Shown here one piece after another: positions 6,988 to 15,402 of a DNA stretch of 64,000 bases. The translations under genes and the position numbers were made by a program. Source of the DNA: Microbacterium binotii (GTDB lineage Bacteria > Actinomycetota > Actinomycetes > Actinomycetales > Microbacteriaceae); assembly GCF_021398715.1 (NCBI RefSeq), contig NZ_CP090347.1, forward strand, positions 1,364,001 to 1,428,000, in the 5' to 3' direction. The first letter of the stretch is position 1, and every line of letters starts with the position of its first letter. The notes below the pieces were generated by a model. The model worked only from the letters and a program-made list of their open reading frames with translations, ran no database searches and had not been told where the DNA came from.

Positions 6988-8318
6988 GAGGCGAGGTTCT
7001 CCCGCAGCGTCGTACCGGGGTAGCGCGGCGCGAGCGCATCCTGAGCGCGCAACTCGGGCAGGAGCAGCTCCGCGATGTCGGCGTATCCCGAGGGAGCGGC
7101 CAGCGGTGAGCTGAACATGTAGCCGCCCCGCTCGCCGGTTGCGGCGAAGTTCTCCTGCAGAGCGTCCGCGATCTCGGCGGCAGATCCGCACAGCGTGTGG
7201 TCCATCCCCGTCGCGTGGTGCCAGCCGGCCGCGAAGAAGTCCGCCCGGCTCATCCGGTGGTCCTCGCCGTGCTCGTCCATCAGAGCGCCCACGAGTCCGC
7301 CCGGTGTGGCCTGGGCGGCACGGATCTTCTCGGCGAGATCGCCCAGACGGAAGTGTGCGGGCAGCGTCGAGAAGTCGTAGCCCGCGTTGTGGGAGAGGTG
7401 TGTGCCCACCGCCTCTTCGTCCCAGAACGACAGCACCTCACGACGCCGCTCCTCCGCTTCGGCCCGCGTGCGGCCGACGATCACCTGCGTCGCCCAGAGG
7501 ATGCCGACGGATGCGGGGTCGCGACCCGCATTCACCAACGCCGCATCCAGCGCCGCGCGGTGCCGCTGTTGGCCTGCGAGCGAGCCGCCGTAGCCGAACA
7601 CCACGTCGGCGAAACCGGCCGAAGTGGCGATGCCGCGCGGCGAGTTGCCCGCCTGCACCAGCACCGGATGCACCTGCGGACTCGGCACCGCGCTCAGCGG
7701 GCCCTTGACCTGGAAGAACGCGCCGCGGTGGTCGATCGCGCGCACCTTGTCGGGGTCGGCGAACCGGCCCGTCGTGCGATCGCGCACGATCGCGTCCGGT
7801 GCGACCGAGTCCCACAGGCCCTTGCAGACCGCGATGAACTCGTCCATGCGCTCGTACCGCTTCGCGTGCTCCATGAGTTCGTCGAAGCCGTAGTTGGCCG
7901 CATCCGCACTGCGCGTGGAGGCGACCACGTTGAATGCGATGCGTCCGCCGGTCACGTGATCCAGCGAGTTCAGCAACCGAGCCACATAGAAGGGATGCAT
8001 GAAGGTCGACGAGTACGTCAGACCGAAGCCGATGTGGTCCGTCACCGTCGACATCGCCGCGACGATCGGGCTCATGTCGTGCCGGGGCCACTGCACGCCC
8101 CACTCGACGGCGGGAGCGATCGATCCGCGCCAGGTGTCGGGGATGCCGCTGCCGTCGCCGAAGAACAGCAGGTCGACCCCGGCGCGCTCCGCCGTCACGG
8201 CGATCTCCTGGAACATGCGCACATCGGGGAAGTCGTAGCCCACCCACGACCCGGGCCGCGCCCAGCGGCCCTCGGTGTGCGTGAACGACAGATCGAAGGC
8301 CGTGTGGATGCCACTCAT
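6984..8318 (-). CDS. FMN-dependent monooxygenase, NtaA/SnaA/DszA (luciferase-like) family
   Basis: This 444-residue enzyme is a class C two-component flavin monooxygenase. Visible landmarks are the N-terminal TIM-barrel strand HTAFDLSFTHTEG, FFGDGSGIPDTWRGS, GLTYSSTFMHPFYVARLLNSLDHVTGGR and NVVASTRSADAANYG, then HPVLVQAGNSPRG. These are arranged as in nitrilotriacetate, pristinamycin and dibenzothiophene-sulfone monooxygenases. Such enzymes use FMNH2 supplied by a separate reductase, here probably the flavin reductase at 12988. It overlaps the hydrolase and the exporter by 4 bp on each side. The substrate is not predictable from sequence; the neighbouring RutA-like enzyme suggests an N-containing compound. 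Confidence 0.85.
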   Translation of the reverse strand: MSGIHTAFDLSFTHTEGRWARPGSWVGYDFPDVRMFQEIAVTAERAGVDLLFFGDGSGIPDTWRGSIAPAVEWGVQWPRHDMSPIVAAMSTVTDHIGFGLTYSSTFMHPFYVARLLNSLDHVTGGRIAFNVVASTRSADAANYGFDELMEHAKRYERMDEFIAVCKGLWDSVAPDAIVRDRTTGRFADPDKVRAIDHRGAFFQVKGPLSAVPSPQVHPVLVQAGNSPRGIATSAGFADVVFGYGGSLAGQQRHRAALDAALVNAGRDPASVGILWATQVIVGRTRAEAEERRREVLSFWDEEAVGTHLSHNAGYDFSTLPAHFRLGDLAEKIRAAQATPGGLVGALMDEHGEDHRMSRADFFAAGWHHATGMDHTLCGSAAEIADALQENFAATGERGGYMFSSPLAAPSGYADIAELLLPELRAQDALAPRYPGTTLRENLAS

Positions 8319-8983
8319 GCCGTGACCTCCTCACGCGACGCGGTCCACAGCCCCGCGATCTCGGCGATCGGCATGAGCAGCCCCACGTTCAGGGCGAGGG
8401 ACTCGAGCGCCGCGTCATGCAGGCGGGCGTCGTACGCCGCCGTGGCATCGGCCGCGACGACGACCGGCCAGTCGCGCTGGACGGCGTCGAACGCCGTCGC
8501 CGCCACGCAGCATTCGGTCGTGAGCCCCGCGATCGTGACCCAGGTGATCCCCGCGTCGCGCAGGACGGCCTCCAGCTCCGTGGCCACGAAGCCGCTGTAG
8601 CCTCGCTTGACGATCCGCGCCTCCCCGGGGGCGGGGGATACCCGGTACCACTCGGCGCCGGGAGTTCCGGTGATGCACGGCGCATCGGGGATCTGCGCCT
8701 CCGGCTCGCCGGTGTGCAGCCACGAGCTCGCGTGCCATACGGCATCGGGGGCGCTCTCGAGCTCGACCCACACCACCGGCACACCGGTCGCGCGGGCGTG
8801 GTCGACGAGGGTCGCGGCGCGTTCCACAGCCTCGGCGACGTCGGCGAGCGCGGTCTCGTCCAGACCGAACGCCGCGAGGTGCTCGGGGTCGCCGAACGAG
8901 CGCTGCACATCCACGATGAGCAGGGCCGGGCGGGCCTCGGCAGCGGTGAGCACCGCGAGCTGCCGCTCGCGCAAGCCGCTCAT
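8315..8983 (-). CDS. Isochorismatase-like cysteine hydrolase (RutB-like)
   Basis: This 222-residue hydrolase has all three catalytic elements: Asp in LLIVDVQRSFGDP, Lys in RIVKRGYSGFVATELEAVL, and Cys in LTTECCVAATAFDA. RutB hydrolyses ureidoacrylate in the Rut pyrimidine pathway, while other members cleave N-carbamoyl compounds or nicotinamide. Placed between a RutA-like oxygenase and a second oxygenase, it probably hydrolyses the amide or ureido product of ring opening. The ATG at 8981-8983 overlaps the upstream stop (ATGA) and sets the start. The exact substrate is inferred only. Confidence 0.85.
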   Translation of the reverse strand: MSGLRERQLAVLTAAEARPALLIVDVQRSFGDPEHLAAFGLDETALADVAEAVERAATLVDHARATGVPVVWVELESAPDAVWHASSWLHTGEPEAQIPDAPCITGTPGAEWYRVSPAPGEARIVKRGYSGFVATELEAVLRDAGITWVTIAGLTTECCVAATAFDAVQRDWPVVVAADATAAYDARLHDAALESLALNVGLLMPIAEIAGLWTASREEVTA

Positions 8984-10047
8984 ACGGTCGCCGCCGTGCC
9001 CGCGTGCGCGCGCAGCGCCGGCAGCACCGCCTCGCCGAAGGCGGCCATGTCGGTGAGGTAGTCGGGGAAGATGAGCATGAGCCCGTCCAGCTCCGCCGTC
9101 TCGACGACACGGAGGATGCGCTCCACCAGCGTCTGGGCCGACCCGGTCACGTAGGGCGTCTGGAACGCCTCCGTGCCCTGAGCCCCCTCGGCCCACGACA
9201 GTGCGCGGTTCGGATCCCATCCCCACGAGCGCCGCATGTTCGCCAGCGCCTCCCGATCCAGGCCTTCGCCGTAGTGCCGCGCCCGAGCCTCGGCCGCCGC
9301 ATCCGTCTCGTCCTGCACGATCGTCAGCATCGAGTACGTCCGTGCCTCACGTCCGTGCTCCGCTGCGCGGGTATGCACGTCGCGGGAGAACTCTCGCATC
9401 TCGTCGAGGCTCTCCGAGCCCAGGAAGGCCCCGTCGGCGTACTTCGCCTGGAAGGCACGCCCGCTCTCGGATCGCCCCGCGCTGATGATGGCGGGCCTGG
9501 TCGACGGATGCGGCCGCGACTGGCAATCGGTCAGGGTGAAGAAATCGCCCGCGTGCGTGACGGACTCCTCGCTCCACAGCCGCAGCACGAGCTGGGTCCA
9601 CTCCTCGGTCATCCGGTAGCGGTCGGCGTGCGACATGTCGGCGTCCCAGATGCCCATCTGCTCGAACTCGTCGGCGTACGAGCCGTTGACGATGTTCATC
9701 CCCGCGCGGCCGTGGCTGATCTGCTGCAGCGTCGTGAACACCTTGGCGGCGAATGCGGGGTTCTGCATGTTCGCGTGGATGGTGGCCCAGATCTTCACGC
9801 GGCTCGTGGCCTCGGCGATGCCGGCCATCATCGTGATCGACTCGATCGTCTCGCCCCAGTGGTCGGTGGCGCCGCCGAATCCGCGCCACTTGGCCATCGC
9901 CATGACGAAATCGAGGCCGATCTGCTCGCCGAGCACGGCGACCTGCTTGTTGTAGTCGTAATCGGCGGGCGGATAGGGGGCGGTGCCGGAGATCAGCCAG
10001 CCGCCGGCGGCGTTGGGGAGGAAGACGCCGTACTCGGTCGTGCTCAT
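8980..10047 (-). CDS. RutA-like pyrimidine oxygenase (LLM class)
   Basis: This 355-residue luciferase-like flavoenzyme resembles RutA, which opens the uracil ring with flavin-peroxide chemistry. Matching segments are YGVFLPNAAGGWLISGTAP at the N-terminus, KWRGFGGATDHWGETIESIT, IWATIHANMQNPAFAAKVFT, then NIVNGSYADEFEQMGIW and DFFTLTDCQSRPHPS in the same order as in RutA. An AGGAA ribosome binding site precedes the ATG at 10047. With the RutB-like hydrolase, the flavin reductase and a THI5-like binding protein it suggests oxidative opening of a pyrimidine or related ring. The rest of a rut operon (rutC, rutD, rutE) is missing, so the substrate may differ from uracil. Confidence 0.8.
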   Translation of the reverse strand: MSTTEYGVFLPNAAGGWLISGTAPYPPADYDYNKQVAVLGEQIGLDFVMAMAKWRGFGGATDHWGETIESITMMAGIAEATSRVKIWATIHANMQNPAFAAKVFTTLQQISHGRAGMNIVNGSYADEFEQMGIWDADMSHADRYRMTEEWTQLVLRLWSEESVTHAGDFFTLTDCQSRPHPSTRPAIISAGRSESGRAFQAKYADGAFLGSESLDEMREFSRDVHTRAAEHGREARTYSMLTIVQDETDAAAEARARHYGEGLDREALANMRRSWGWDPNRALSWAEGAQGTEAFQTPYVTGSAQTLVERILRVVETAELDGLMLIFPDYLTDMAAFGEAVLPALRAHAGTAATV

Positions 10048-10076
10048 GGGATGTTCCTGTCGTTCGGAGAAAGGTG

Positions 10077-11165
10077 TCAGGGCGCGGGCCAGACGAGTGC
10101 GTCGCCGTCGTAGATCGCCTCGATGAACGAGGTGTCGATGTACGAGGACGCGTCGTCTGCGGTGGCAGGGTTCTCGAGCAGGTCGTAGTCGACGAGCATC
10201 TTGCCGAGCGCCGCGTAGTTGTCGGTGTCGATGGCGCCGAGCGACCAACCGTCGGGGAGGGTGTCGGCGCCCGTGGCGACCTCCGTCTCCCAGATGCGCT
10301 GGTTGTGCGCCGCGTCATAGCCGTCGCCGCTCAGCTCGGCGGTGTAGCCGACGCACTCCTCGGCGTTGTCGGCGCAGTACGCGTAGGCATGGAGGATCGC
10401 GCGCAGGAAGTCCTCGACGGCGGTCGGATGCTCGCTCGCGAACGCGGGGTTCACCGCCATTGCGCCGAGCGAGGAAGGCACGCCGTAGTCGTACGGGCTC
10501 CAGACGGTGACCTCGTCCCCGGCCGCTTCGAGCAGGTTCGGCTCGTTGGAGATGAAGCCGGTGAGTGAGGTGACCTGCCCGCGGGGGAGCACGGAGGGGT
10601 CGTAACCGACCTGCACCTGCTCGATCGTCGACATGTCGACGCCCTCCTCGTCGAGCATCGCCGCGACCGTCGGGGGCAACTGACCCTTGTGGCCCAGGAT
10701 CGTCCCCTCGAGCTGGGTCAGCTTGGTGATGTCGGGCATCGTCAGCAGTACTTCGAGGCCCTCGTTGGAGTACGAGGAGATGCCGAGCACATCGACGCCC
10801 GCGTCCTGCGCCTGGATGAGGTTCTGCAGGCTGAGCGGGGTGAACTGAACGGTGCCCGCCGCCAGGAGCTGGGTGTTCTGGCTCGTCTCGCCCGAACCGG
10901 GCTCGAGCGACACGTTCAGGCACAGATCGTCGAAGTAGCCGAGTTCCTTCGCGGCGACCACCTCGAGGATCGACGCGGATGCCTGCCACTGGTATCCGCT
11001 GAGGTACGTGATCTCACCCGCATCCTTGTTGAGCGAGCAGCGTTCGGCGGAGACGGCCGAACCGGCATCCCCTGTGGGCGCGGTGTCGGCGGGGCCGGCG
11101 CAACCGGCGAGGGCGAGGGCTGCGAGCGCGAGCGGTGCAGCGAGAAGCAGGGGACGTCGGGTCAT
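10077..11165 (-). CDS. ABC transporter substrate-binding lipoprotein, NMT1/THI5-like
   Basis: This 362-residue protein has a lipoprotein signal peptide (MTRRPLLLAAPLALAALALA then GCAG, lipobox LAGC). The mature domain is of the NMT1/THI5 type: ITYLSGYQWQASASILEVVAAK near the N-terminus and GTVQFTPLSLQNLIQAQDAG in the first lobe. This fold binds sulfonates, nitrate-like ions or pyrimidines such as thiamine precursors. The gene follows the permease by 122 bp and precedes the RutA-like gene by 29 bp, as part of one operon. I chose ATG 11165 because it begins the signal peptide. Confidence 0.85.
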   Translation of the reverse strand: MTRRPLLLAAPLALAALALAGCAGPADTAPTGDAGSAVSAERCSLNKDAGEITYLSGYQWQASASILEVVAAKELGYFDDLCLNVSLEPGSGETSQNTQLLAAGTVQFTPLSLQNLIQAQDAGVDVLGISSYSNEGLEVLLTMPDITKLTQLEGTILGHKGQLPPTVAAMLDEEGVDMSTIEQVQVGYDPSVLPRGQVTSLTGFISNEPNLLEAAGDEVTVWSPYDYGVPSSLGAMAVNPAFASEHPTAVEDFLRAILHAYAYCADNAEECVGYTAELSGDGYDAAHNQRIWETEVATGADTLPDGWSLGAIDTDNYAALGKMLVDYDLLENPATADDASSYIDTSFIEAIYDGDALVWPAP

Positions 11166-11287
11166 GGCGGTGTACTCCCGGATAAGCGGTGGATGGTGCG
11201 GGTCGGGTGGTGCGGGTGGTGCGGTTTCGGGCACGCCGGTGGAGCCCCCTGGCGGTGGTGGCGCAGGAGGGGCGTGGGAGGTGTGCG

Positions 11288-12151
11288 TCAGCCTCTACGG
11301 CCGGGTGCGTGTGATTCGTGCCAGTGCAGAGCGCGTCGCTCCGCGGCGGTGACGACGGCGAGCAGCGCGGAGCCCATGAGAGCCAGCACGAAGATCGACG
11401 CGTAGACGACCGCGAGCTTGTTGTTGGCGCTGGCGAGTTTGATCGCGGTTCCGAGGCCTTCCGCTGCGCCGGGGGCGAACATCTCCGCGACGACGGCGCC
11501 GACGACCGACAGCGGGAAGACGATCTTCAGCGCCGCGAACAGGAAGGGAAGGGAGCTGGGGATGCGCACGAACCACAGCATCTCCAGTCGCGAGGCCCGG
11601 ATGGTCTCGTAGAACTGCATGACGGGAGCCGGCACCGAGCGCAGCCCGATCGACACGTTGATGAGGATGGGGAAGAAGCAGATGAGGGCGGTCACGACGA
11701 GCTTCGGCTCCGGGCCGAATCCGAATGCGACCACGAGCGCAGGGGCGATCGCCACGAGGGGAGTCACATTCAGCACGACGGCGATCGGCATGATCGCGCG
11801 ACGAAGCACGGCCACTTCGCTGACCGCGATGGCGAGGACGAAGGACGCGACGAAGGCGATGGCCAGACCGATGAGCGACTCCTGCAAGGTGACCCACGCG
11901 TTCGAGACGTAGAACATCGGGTTGGAGACGATCGCCGTCACGACGTCGCCGAGCGGGGGGAGCAGGAACGGCATCTCGGCCGATCCCCACCACCACAGCA
12001 GCGCCAGCGCCACGATCATGAGCGTCAGGGGAGCCCAGACGGCGGGGCGATACCAGGCGCGTTTGGTCGAGCGGCGCACCGGACGGGGGGTTGCGGCCGG
12101 CGCGGCGGCGACCTCGACGCCGCGGGCGTCGGTCGAGGGCATAGCGGTCAT
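11288..12151 (-). CDS. ABC transporter permease (SsuC/ThiX type)
   Basis: This 287-residue inner-membrane protein has an unordered N-terminal tail of about 35 residues, then six transmembrane segments and a binding-protein-dependent transport loop (EMFAPGAAEGLGTAIKLASA). It pairs with the ATPase 9 bp upstream and the binding protein downstream to make a complete importer. The family carries sulfonates, taurine, nitrate or pyrimidine precursors. Context (RutA- and RutB-like enzymes) favours an organic nitrogen compound; that part is inference. Confidence 0.85.
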   Translation of the reverse strand: MTAMPSTDARGVEVAAAPAATPRPVRRSTKRAWYRPAVWAPLTLMIVALALLWWWGSAEMPFLLPPLGDVVTAIVSNPMFYVSNAWVTLQESLIGLAIAFVASFVLAIAVSEVAVLRRAIMPIAVVLNVTPLVAIAPALVVAFGFGPEPKLVVTALICFFPILINVSIGLRSVPAPVMQFYETIRASRLEMLWFVRIPSSLPFLFAALKIVFPLSVVGAVVAEMFAPGAAEGLGTAIKLASANNKLAVVYASIFVLALMGSALLAVVTAAERRALHWHESHAPGRRG

Positions 12152-12160
12152 GGCTCCTCC

Positions 12161-12991
12161 TCAGGCTGCCGAGGTCGACGGTGTGCGCCAGGCGTCCTGC
12201 AGCCGGCGGCGGATGAGGTCTTCGTAGTGGTGGAACGCGGGGGTGTTGATCTGCGCAGCCGGACGCGGTCGGGACAGCTCGATGTCGATGACGTCCACGA
12301 TGCGTCCCGGGCGCGGCGCCATCACGACCACCGTGTCCGAGAGGCGTACGGCCTCCGTGACCGAGTGCGTCACGAACACGACCGTCGTCTTGTACTCGTC
12401 CCACAGATCCAGCAGGTGCTCCTGCAGGGATTCGCGGGTGAACTCGTCGAGCGCCGAGAAGGGCTCGTCCATCAGCAGCACGTCGGGACGGAGACCGAAC
12501 GCGCGCACGATGGCCACCCGCTGCTGCATCCCGCCGGAGAGTTGCGCGGGCAGCTTGTCGAGGGCGTCTCCCAGACCCACCTCGCGCAGCATGTGCGTGA
12601 GCTCCTCGGTGCTCGCGGTCGTCGTCGTACCGGCGGTGGCGGGGCGGCGTCGCGAGCCGCCACGGTTGACGCGCTGGGGGAGCGTGACGTTCTGCAGCAC
12701 CGACTTCCACGGCAGCAGGGCCGGCGCCTGCGGCACGAGCCCCACCATCTTCGCCTCGCACGCGGCGTCGGGTGAGACGCCGAAGACGCTCACGGTGCCG
12801 GCATCCGGCTGCTCGAGACCTGCGATCGCGCGCAACAGCGTCGACTTGCCGCATCCGCTCGGCCCGATCACGCTCACGAAGCGTCCGGCGGGGATCTCCA
12901 GGCTCACGTCTCCCAGCGCGACCAGTGCGCCTGCTCCCGTGCCGTACGTCTTGTTGACCGCGTCGATGCGGATGCCCGCGACGCCGCTCAT
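12161..12991 (-). CDS. ABC transporter ATPase (SsuB/TauB type)
   Basis: This 276-residue nucleotide-binding subunit has Walker A GPSGCGKST, the signature LSGGMQQR, Walker B VLLMDEPFSALDE and the switch histidine in VFVTHSVTEAVRLSD. A glycine/serine/threonine-rich insert (about residues 115-130) precedes the signature and differs from most relatives. The start at 12991 overlaps the flavin reductase stop (ATGA), so the two are coupled. It energises the permease encoded downstream. Confidence 0.9.
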   Translation of the reverse strand: MSGVAGIRIDAVNKTYGTGAGALVALGDVSLEIPAGRFVSVIGPSGCGKSTLLRAIAGLEQPDAGTVSVFGVSPDAACEAKMVGLVPQAPALLPWKSVLQNVTLPQRVNRGGSRRRPATAGTTTTASTEELTHMLREVGLGDALDKLPAQLSGGMQQRVAIVRAFGLRPDVLLMDEPFSALDEFTRESLQEHLLDLWDEYKTTVVFVTHSVTEAVRLSDTVVVMAPRPGRIVDVIDIELSRPRPAAQINTPAFHHYEDLIRRRLQDAWRTPSTSAA

Positions 12992-13476
12992 GCGAGGCTC
13001 CGGAAGGTGCGGTCCTGGTAGACGAGAGGTGCGCGCTCGCTGACGCACACCTCCTCGACGGCGAGAAGCAGCATGAGGTGGTCTCCCATCGTGACGCGGC
13101 TGTCGACGCGCGTGATGAGTGAGGCCATCGCGTCGGCGAGCACCGGAAGGTGCGGGTAGTCGGGGTGGGCGGAGAAGGTCGAGAACTTGTCGACGCCCTT
13201 CGTCGCGAAGCGGCGCGCCAGATCGCCGTGACCGTCCGCGAGGATGTTGATCGCCACGGCCTCGGACGCCTGGAACGCGTCGTAGGAGTCGGCGGTATCG
13301 GCCAGGAAGACCGCGACGAGCGCGGGATCGGCGGACACCGACGTGAAACTGTTCGCCGTGAACCCGTAGTCCACGCTGTCGTGGCGGGTCGTGGCGACGG
13401 TGACGGATGTGGCCATCCGGCCGAGGGCAGCGCGCAGAGAACCGGTCACCTCGGGCGCGGGTGCGGAACGGAACAT
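12988..13476 (-). CDS. Flavin reductase (HpaC/RutF-like)
   Basis: This 162-residue FMN-binding split-barrel protein has the family motifs ALGRMATSVTVATT, GFTANSFTSVSADPALVAVFL and DSYDAFQASEAVAINILADG, with HLMLLLAVEEVCV at the C-terminus. Such enzymes reduce FMN with NAD(P)H for two-component monooxygenases. As first gene of the operon it would feed both luciferase-type oxygenases downstream. A GGGAGGT ribosome binding site stands just before the ATG at 13476, which favours this start over the ATGs at 13497 and 13488. Confidence 0.85.
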   Translation of the reverse strand: MFRSAPAPEVTGSLRAALGRMATSVTVATTRHDSVDYGFTANSFTSVSADPALVAVFLADTADSYDAFQASEAVAINILADGHGDLARRFATKGVDKFSTFSAHPDYPHLPVLADAMASLITRVDSRVTMGDHLMLLLAVEEVCVSERAPLVYQDRTFRSLA

Positions 13477-13587
13477 GAGACCTCCCATGGGAATCAATCG
13501 CAGACGATGATCATGGAGAGCGTGCCGGGTGGACGATCAGTGGTCGATCCGGCGGAGGTCCATCTGACGACGACGTTACGGGGCGGG

Positions 13588-13629
13588 TGTTTCACGCAGG
13601 GCGACGGTCCTGTTTCAGCTGTGTGAACA
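13588..13629. promoter_or_regulatory. Repeated half-sites upstream of the catabolic operon
   Basis: TGTTTCA occurs at 13588-13594 and again at 13611-13617, 23 bp start to start (about two helical turns). The inverted form TGTGAACA is at 13622-13629. It lies upstream of the flavin reductase gene, where an operator is expected. No regulator gene is adjacent, so the binding protein is unknown. Confidence 0.3.
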
Positions 13630-13639
13630 GCACTCCGGG

Positions 13640-14080
13640 TCAGAGCGTCGCCGCATCCGGCAGCGCGAGCAACTCGCCCGCATCCCACAGAAGCACCTCG
13701 AGTCCGACATCCGCCGCCGCCCGGCGGAGCCAGGATCCCGTTCGGAATGCCGGGAGGGCGCCGGTGCCGATGCACAGCACGGCGCGTGCTCCCGGCGTCA
13801 GGCAGGTGCGCACCCAGGTGAGCTTGAACATGTCGGCCATGAGCTTGTTGCGGTGTTGCGAGGTGAAATCGCCGGTGCGGATCACGAGCTGAACGACGAG
13901 CGAGCCGTCCTCTGACGCCCCCTCGATCTCGGTGCGGCTGCCGTCCGCGAGCCGGAGGTGACGCGGACGCACCTCCATGCCGAAGCGCTCGCCGAGCGCA
14001 ACCAGAGCCGCCCGCTCGACGCTGCCCGCCTCGAACCGACCCCACTCGTTGCGTGGTGCCGCCGGTCCGCGCTCGTTCAC
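13640..14080 (-). CDS. Hypothetical protein, possible small nuclease-like fold
   Basis: I do not recognise this 146-residue protein with confidence. It starts at a GTG (14080). Features are an early acidic/arginine-rich stretch, LADGSRTEIEGASEDGSLVVQL, the basic segment TGDFTSQHRNKLMADMFKLTWV, and the hydrophobic strand ARAVLCIGTGALPAF. The alternation of strands with conserved-looking Asp, Glu and Lys could indicate a restriction-endonuclease-like core, but this is a guess. It stands between the catabolic operon and a divergent MFS gene. Confidence 0.55.
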   Translation of the reverse strand: MNERGPAAPRNEWGRFEAGSVERAALVALGERFGMEVRPRHLRLADGSRTEIEGASEDGSLVVQLVIRTGDFTSQHRNKLMADMFKLTWVRTCLTPGARAVLCIGTGALPAFRTGSWLRRAAADVGLEVLLWDAGELLALPDAATL

Positions 14081-14166
14081 GCGGTCACTGTAGGCAGTGC
14101 GGATGACGCGCGTGTTACGCGCGCACCGGCGGTCAGGCGGCTTGACCCCGCCGCAACGTCATAGTC

Positions 14167-15396
14167 GTGACTGGGTGCATGACCGTCATTCCGCTGGCCT
14201 ACCTGGCCTCCACGTTCCTCTCCCTGCTCGGAAACTCGGTTGCCGCCGTCGCCCTGCCGCTCATCGTTCTGCAGGTGACGGGCAGCCCGCTTGGCGCGGG
14301 TGCCGTCGCCGCAGCCGCGGCGGTTCCCGCCATCCTCGCCGGACTGTTCGCAGGCGTGATCATCGACCGCGTCAACCGGCGCACCGCCTCGATCGCCGCG
14401 GATGTCATCTCTGCGCTCGCGGTCGCGGCCCTCCCCGTCGTCGACCTCATCTGGGGGCTGAACGTGGGGTGGTTCGTCATTCTCGGGATCCTCGGTGCCC
14501 TCGGCGATGTTCCCGGCATGACGGCACGCGAGACGCTCCTTCCGGCGATCGTCCACCACGGCCGGTGGGGCGCCGAACGACTCATCGGGGCGCGGGAAGC
14601 GCTCGGAGCGATCGCGATCCTGCTCGGTCCCGCACTCGCCGGTGTGCTGCTGGTGATGTTCGACGGGAGCAGCGTGCTGTGGGTGACGGCGGCCACATCC
14701 TTCGCCGCCGCGACCATGACTCTGCTGCTGCCGCGGAGCGTCGGTGCGATCTCGGACGGAGTGGTGTCGCACGCGAACGGATGGGCGCAGGTGCGAGAGG
14801 GGTGGCGCGTGCTCGCGGGCAGTCGGTTCCTCGTCGCGACGACCTCGCTCAGCCTGCTCTCGGTGCTCGTGCTCGCCTCGATGCAGGGGCTGATCCTCCC
14901 GGTGTACTTCACGCTGGAGGGAGAGCCCGGGCTCCTCGGCCTCGTGCTCTCCGCTCTCGCCGCAGGCATGCTGGTCGGCGGGGCCATGTACGCCGTCGCC
15001 GGGCGGCGCGGGTCTCGTCGGGGCTGGTTCCTCACGGGACTCCTGGGGAGCGGGGCAGGGTTTGCGCTGATCGGCGCCCTGCCGTCGGTCTGGGTCGTGC
15101 TCGCGGGTGCCGCGGTCGTGGGCCTTGCCGCGGGCGTGTTCAACAGCCTGATCGGCGTGCTCATGATCGAGCGAATCCCAGACGCCCTGCGCGGCCGCAT
15201 CCTCGGTACACAGAATGCGGTGCTGACAGCGGCGCCGCCTGTGGGGATCGTGCTCGCCGCCGTGTTCACCGAGTACGCGGGCGTCGACACGGCCGCCGCG
15301 CTGCTCGCGAGCGTGTGGGTCATCGCGCTCGTCGTCGGGCTCGCCGCGAGATCACTGCGTAGCCTGGATCCCGTGACCGACACGGATGCGGGGTGA
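14167..15396 (+). CDS. MFS transporter (macrolide/enterobactin exporter-like)
   Basis: This roughly 409-residue transporter has twelve hydrophobic segments and the family pattern STFLSLLGNSVAAVALPL, followed by GLFAGVIIDRVNRRTAS at the helix 2-3 loop and ALGDVPGMTARETLLPAIV. This resembles the MefA/EntS group of drug or siderophore exporters. The start may be GTG 14167 or ATG 14179; neither has a clear ribosome binding site. The MerR gene begins 6 bp after the stop and very likely regulates it in response to a drug. Confidence 0.8.
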   Translation: MTGCMTVIPLAYLASTFLSLLGNSVAAVALPLIVLQVTGSPLGAGAVAAAAAVPAILAGLFAGVIIDRVNRRTASIAADVISALAVAALPVVDLIWGLNVGWFVILGILGALGDVPGMTARETLLPAIVHHGRWGAERLIGAREALGAIAILLGPALAGVLLVMFDGSSVLWVTAATSFAAATMTLLLPRSVGAISDGVVSHANGWAQVREGWRVLAGSRFLVATTSLSLLSVLVLASMQGLILPVYFTLEGEPGLLGLVLSALAAGMLVGGAMYAVAGRRGSRRGWFLTGLLGSGAGFALIGALPSVWVVLAGAAVVGLAAGVFNSLIGVLMIERIPDALRGRILGTQNAVLTAAPPVGIVLAAVFTEYAGVDTAAALLASVWVIALVVGLAARSLRSLDPVTDTDAG

Positions 15397-15402
15397 GACT
15401 CC

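Noticed and set aside
11166..11287. Riboswitch (for example TPP) between permease and the THI5-like binding protein
   Set aside because: No THI-box-like conserved pairing was recognisable; the 122-bp gap is G-rich simple sequence within the operon.
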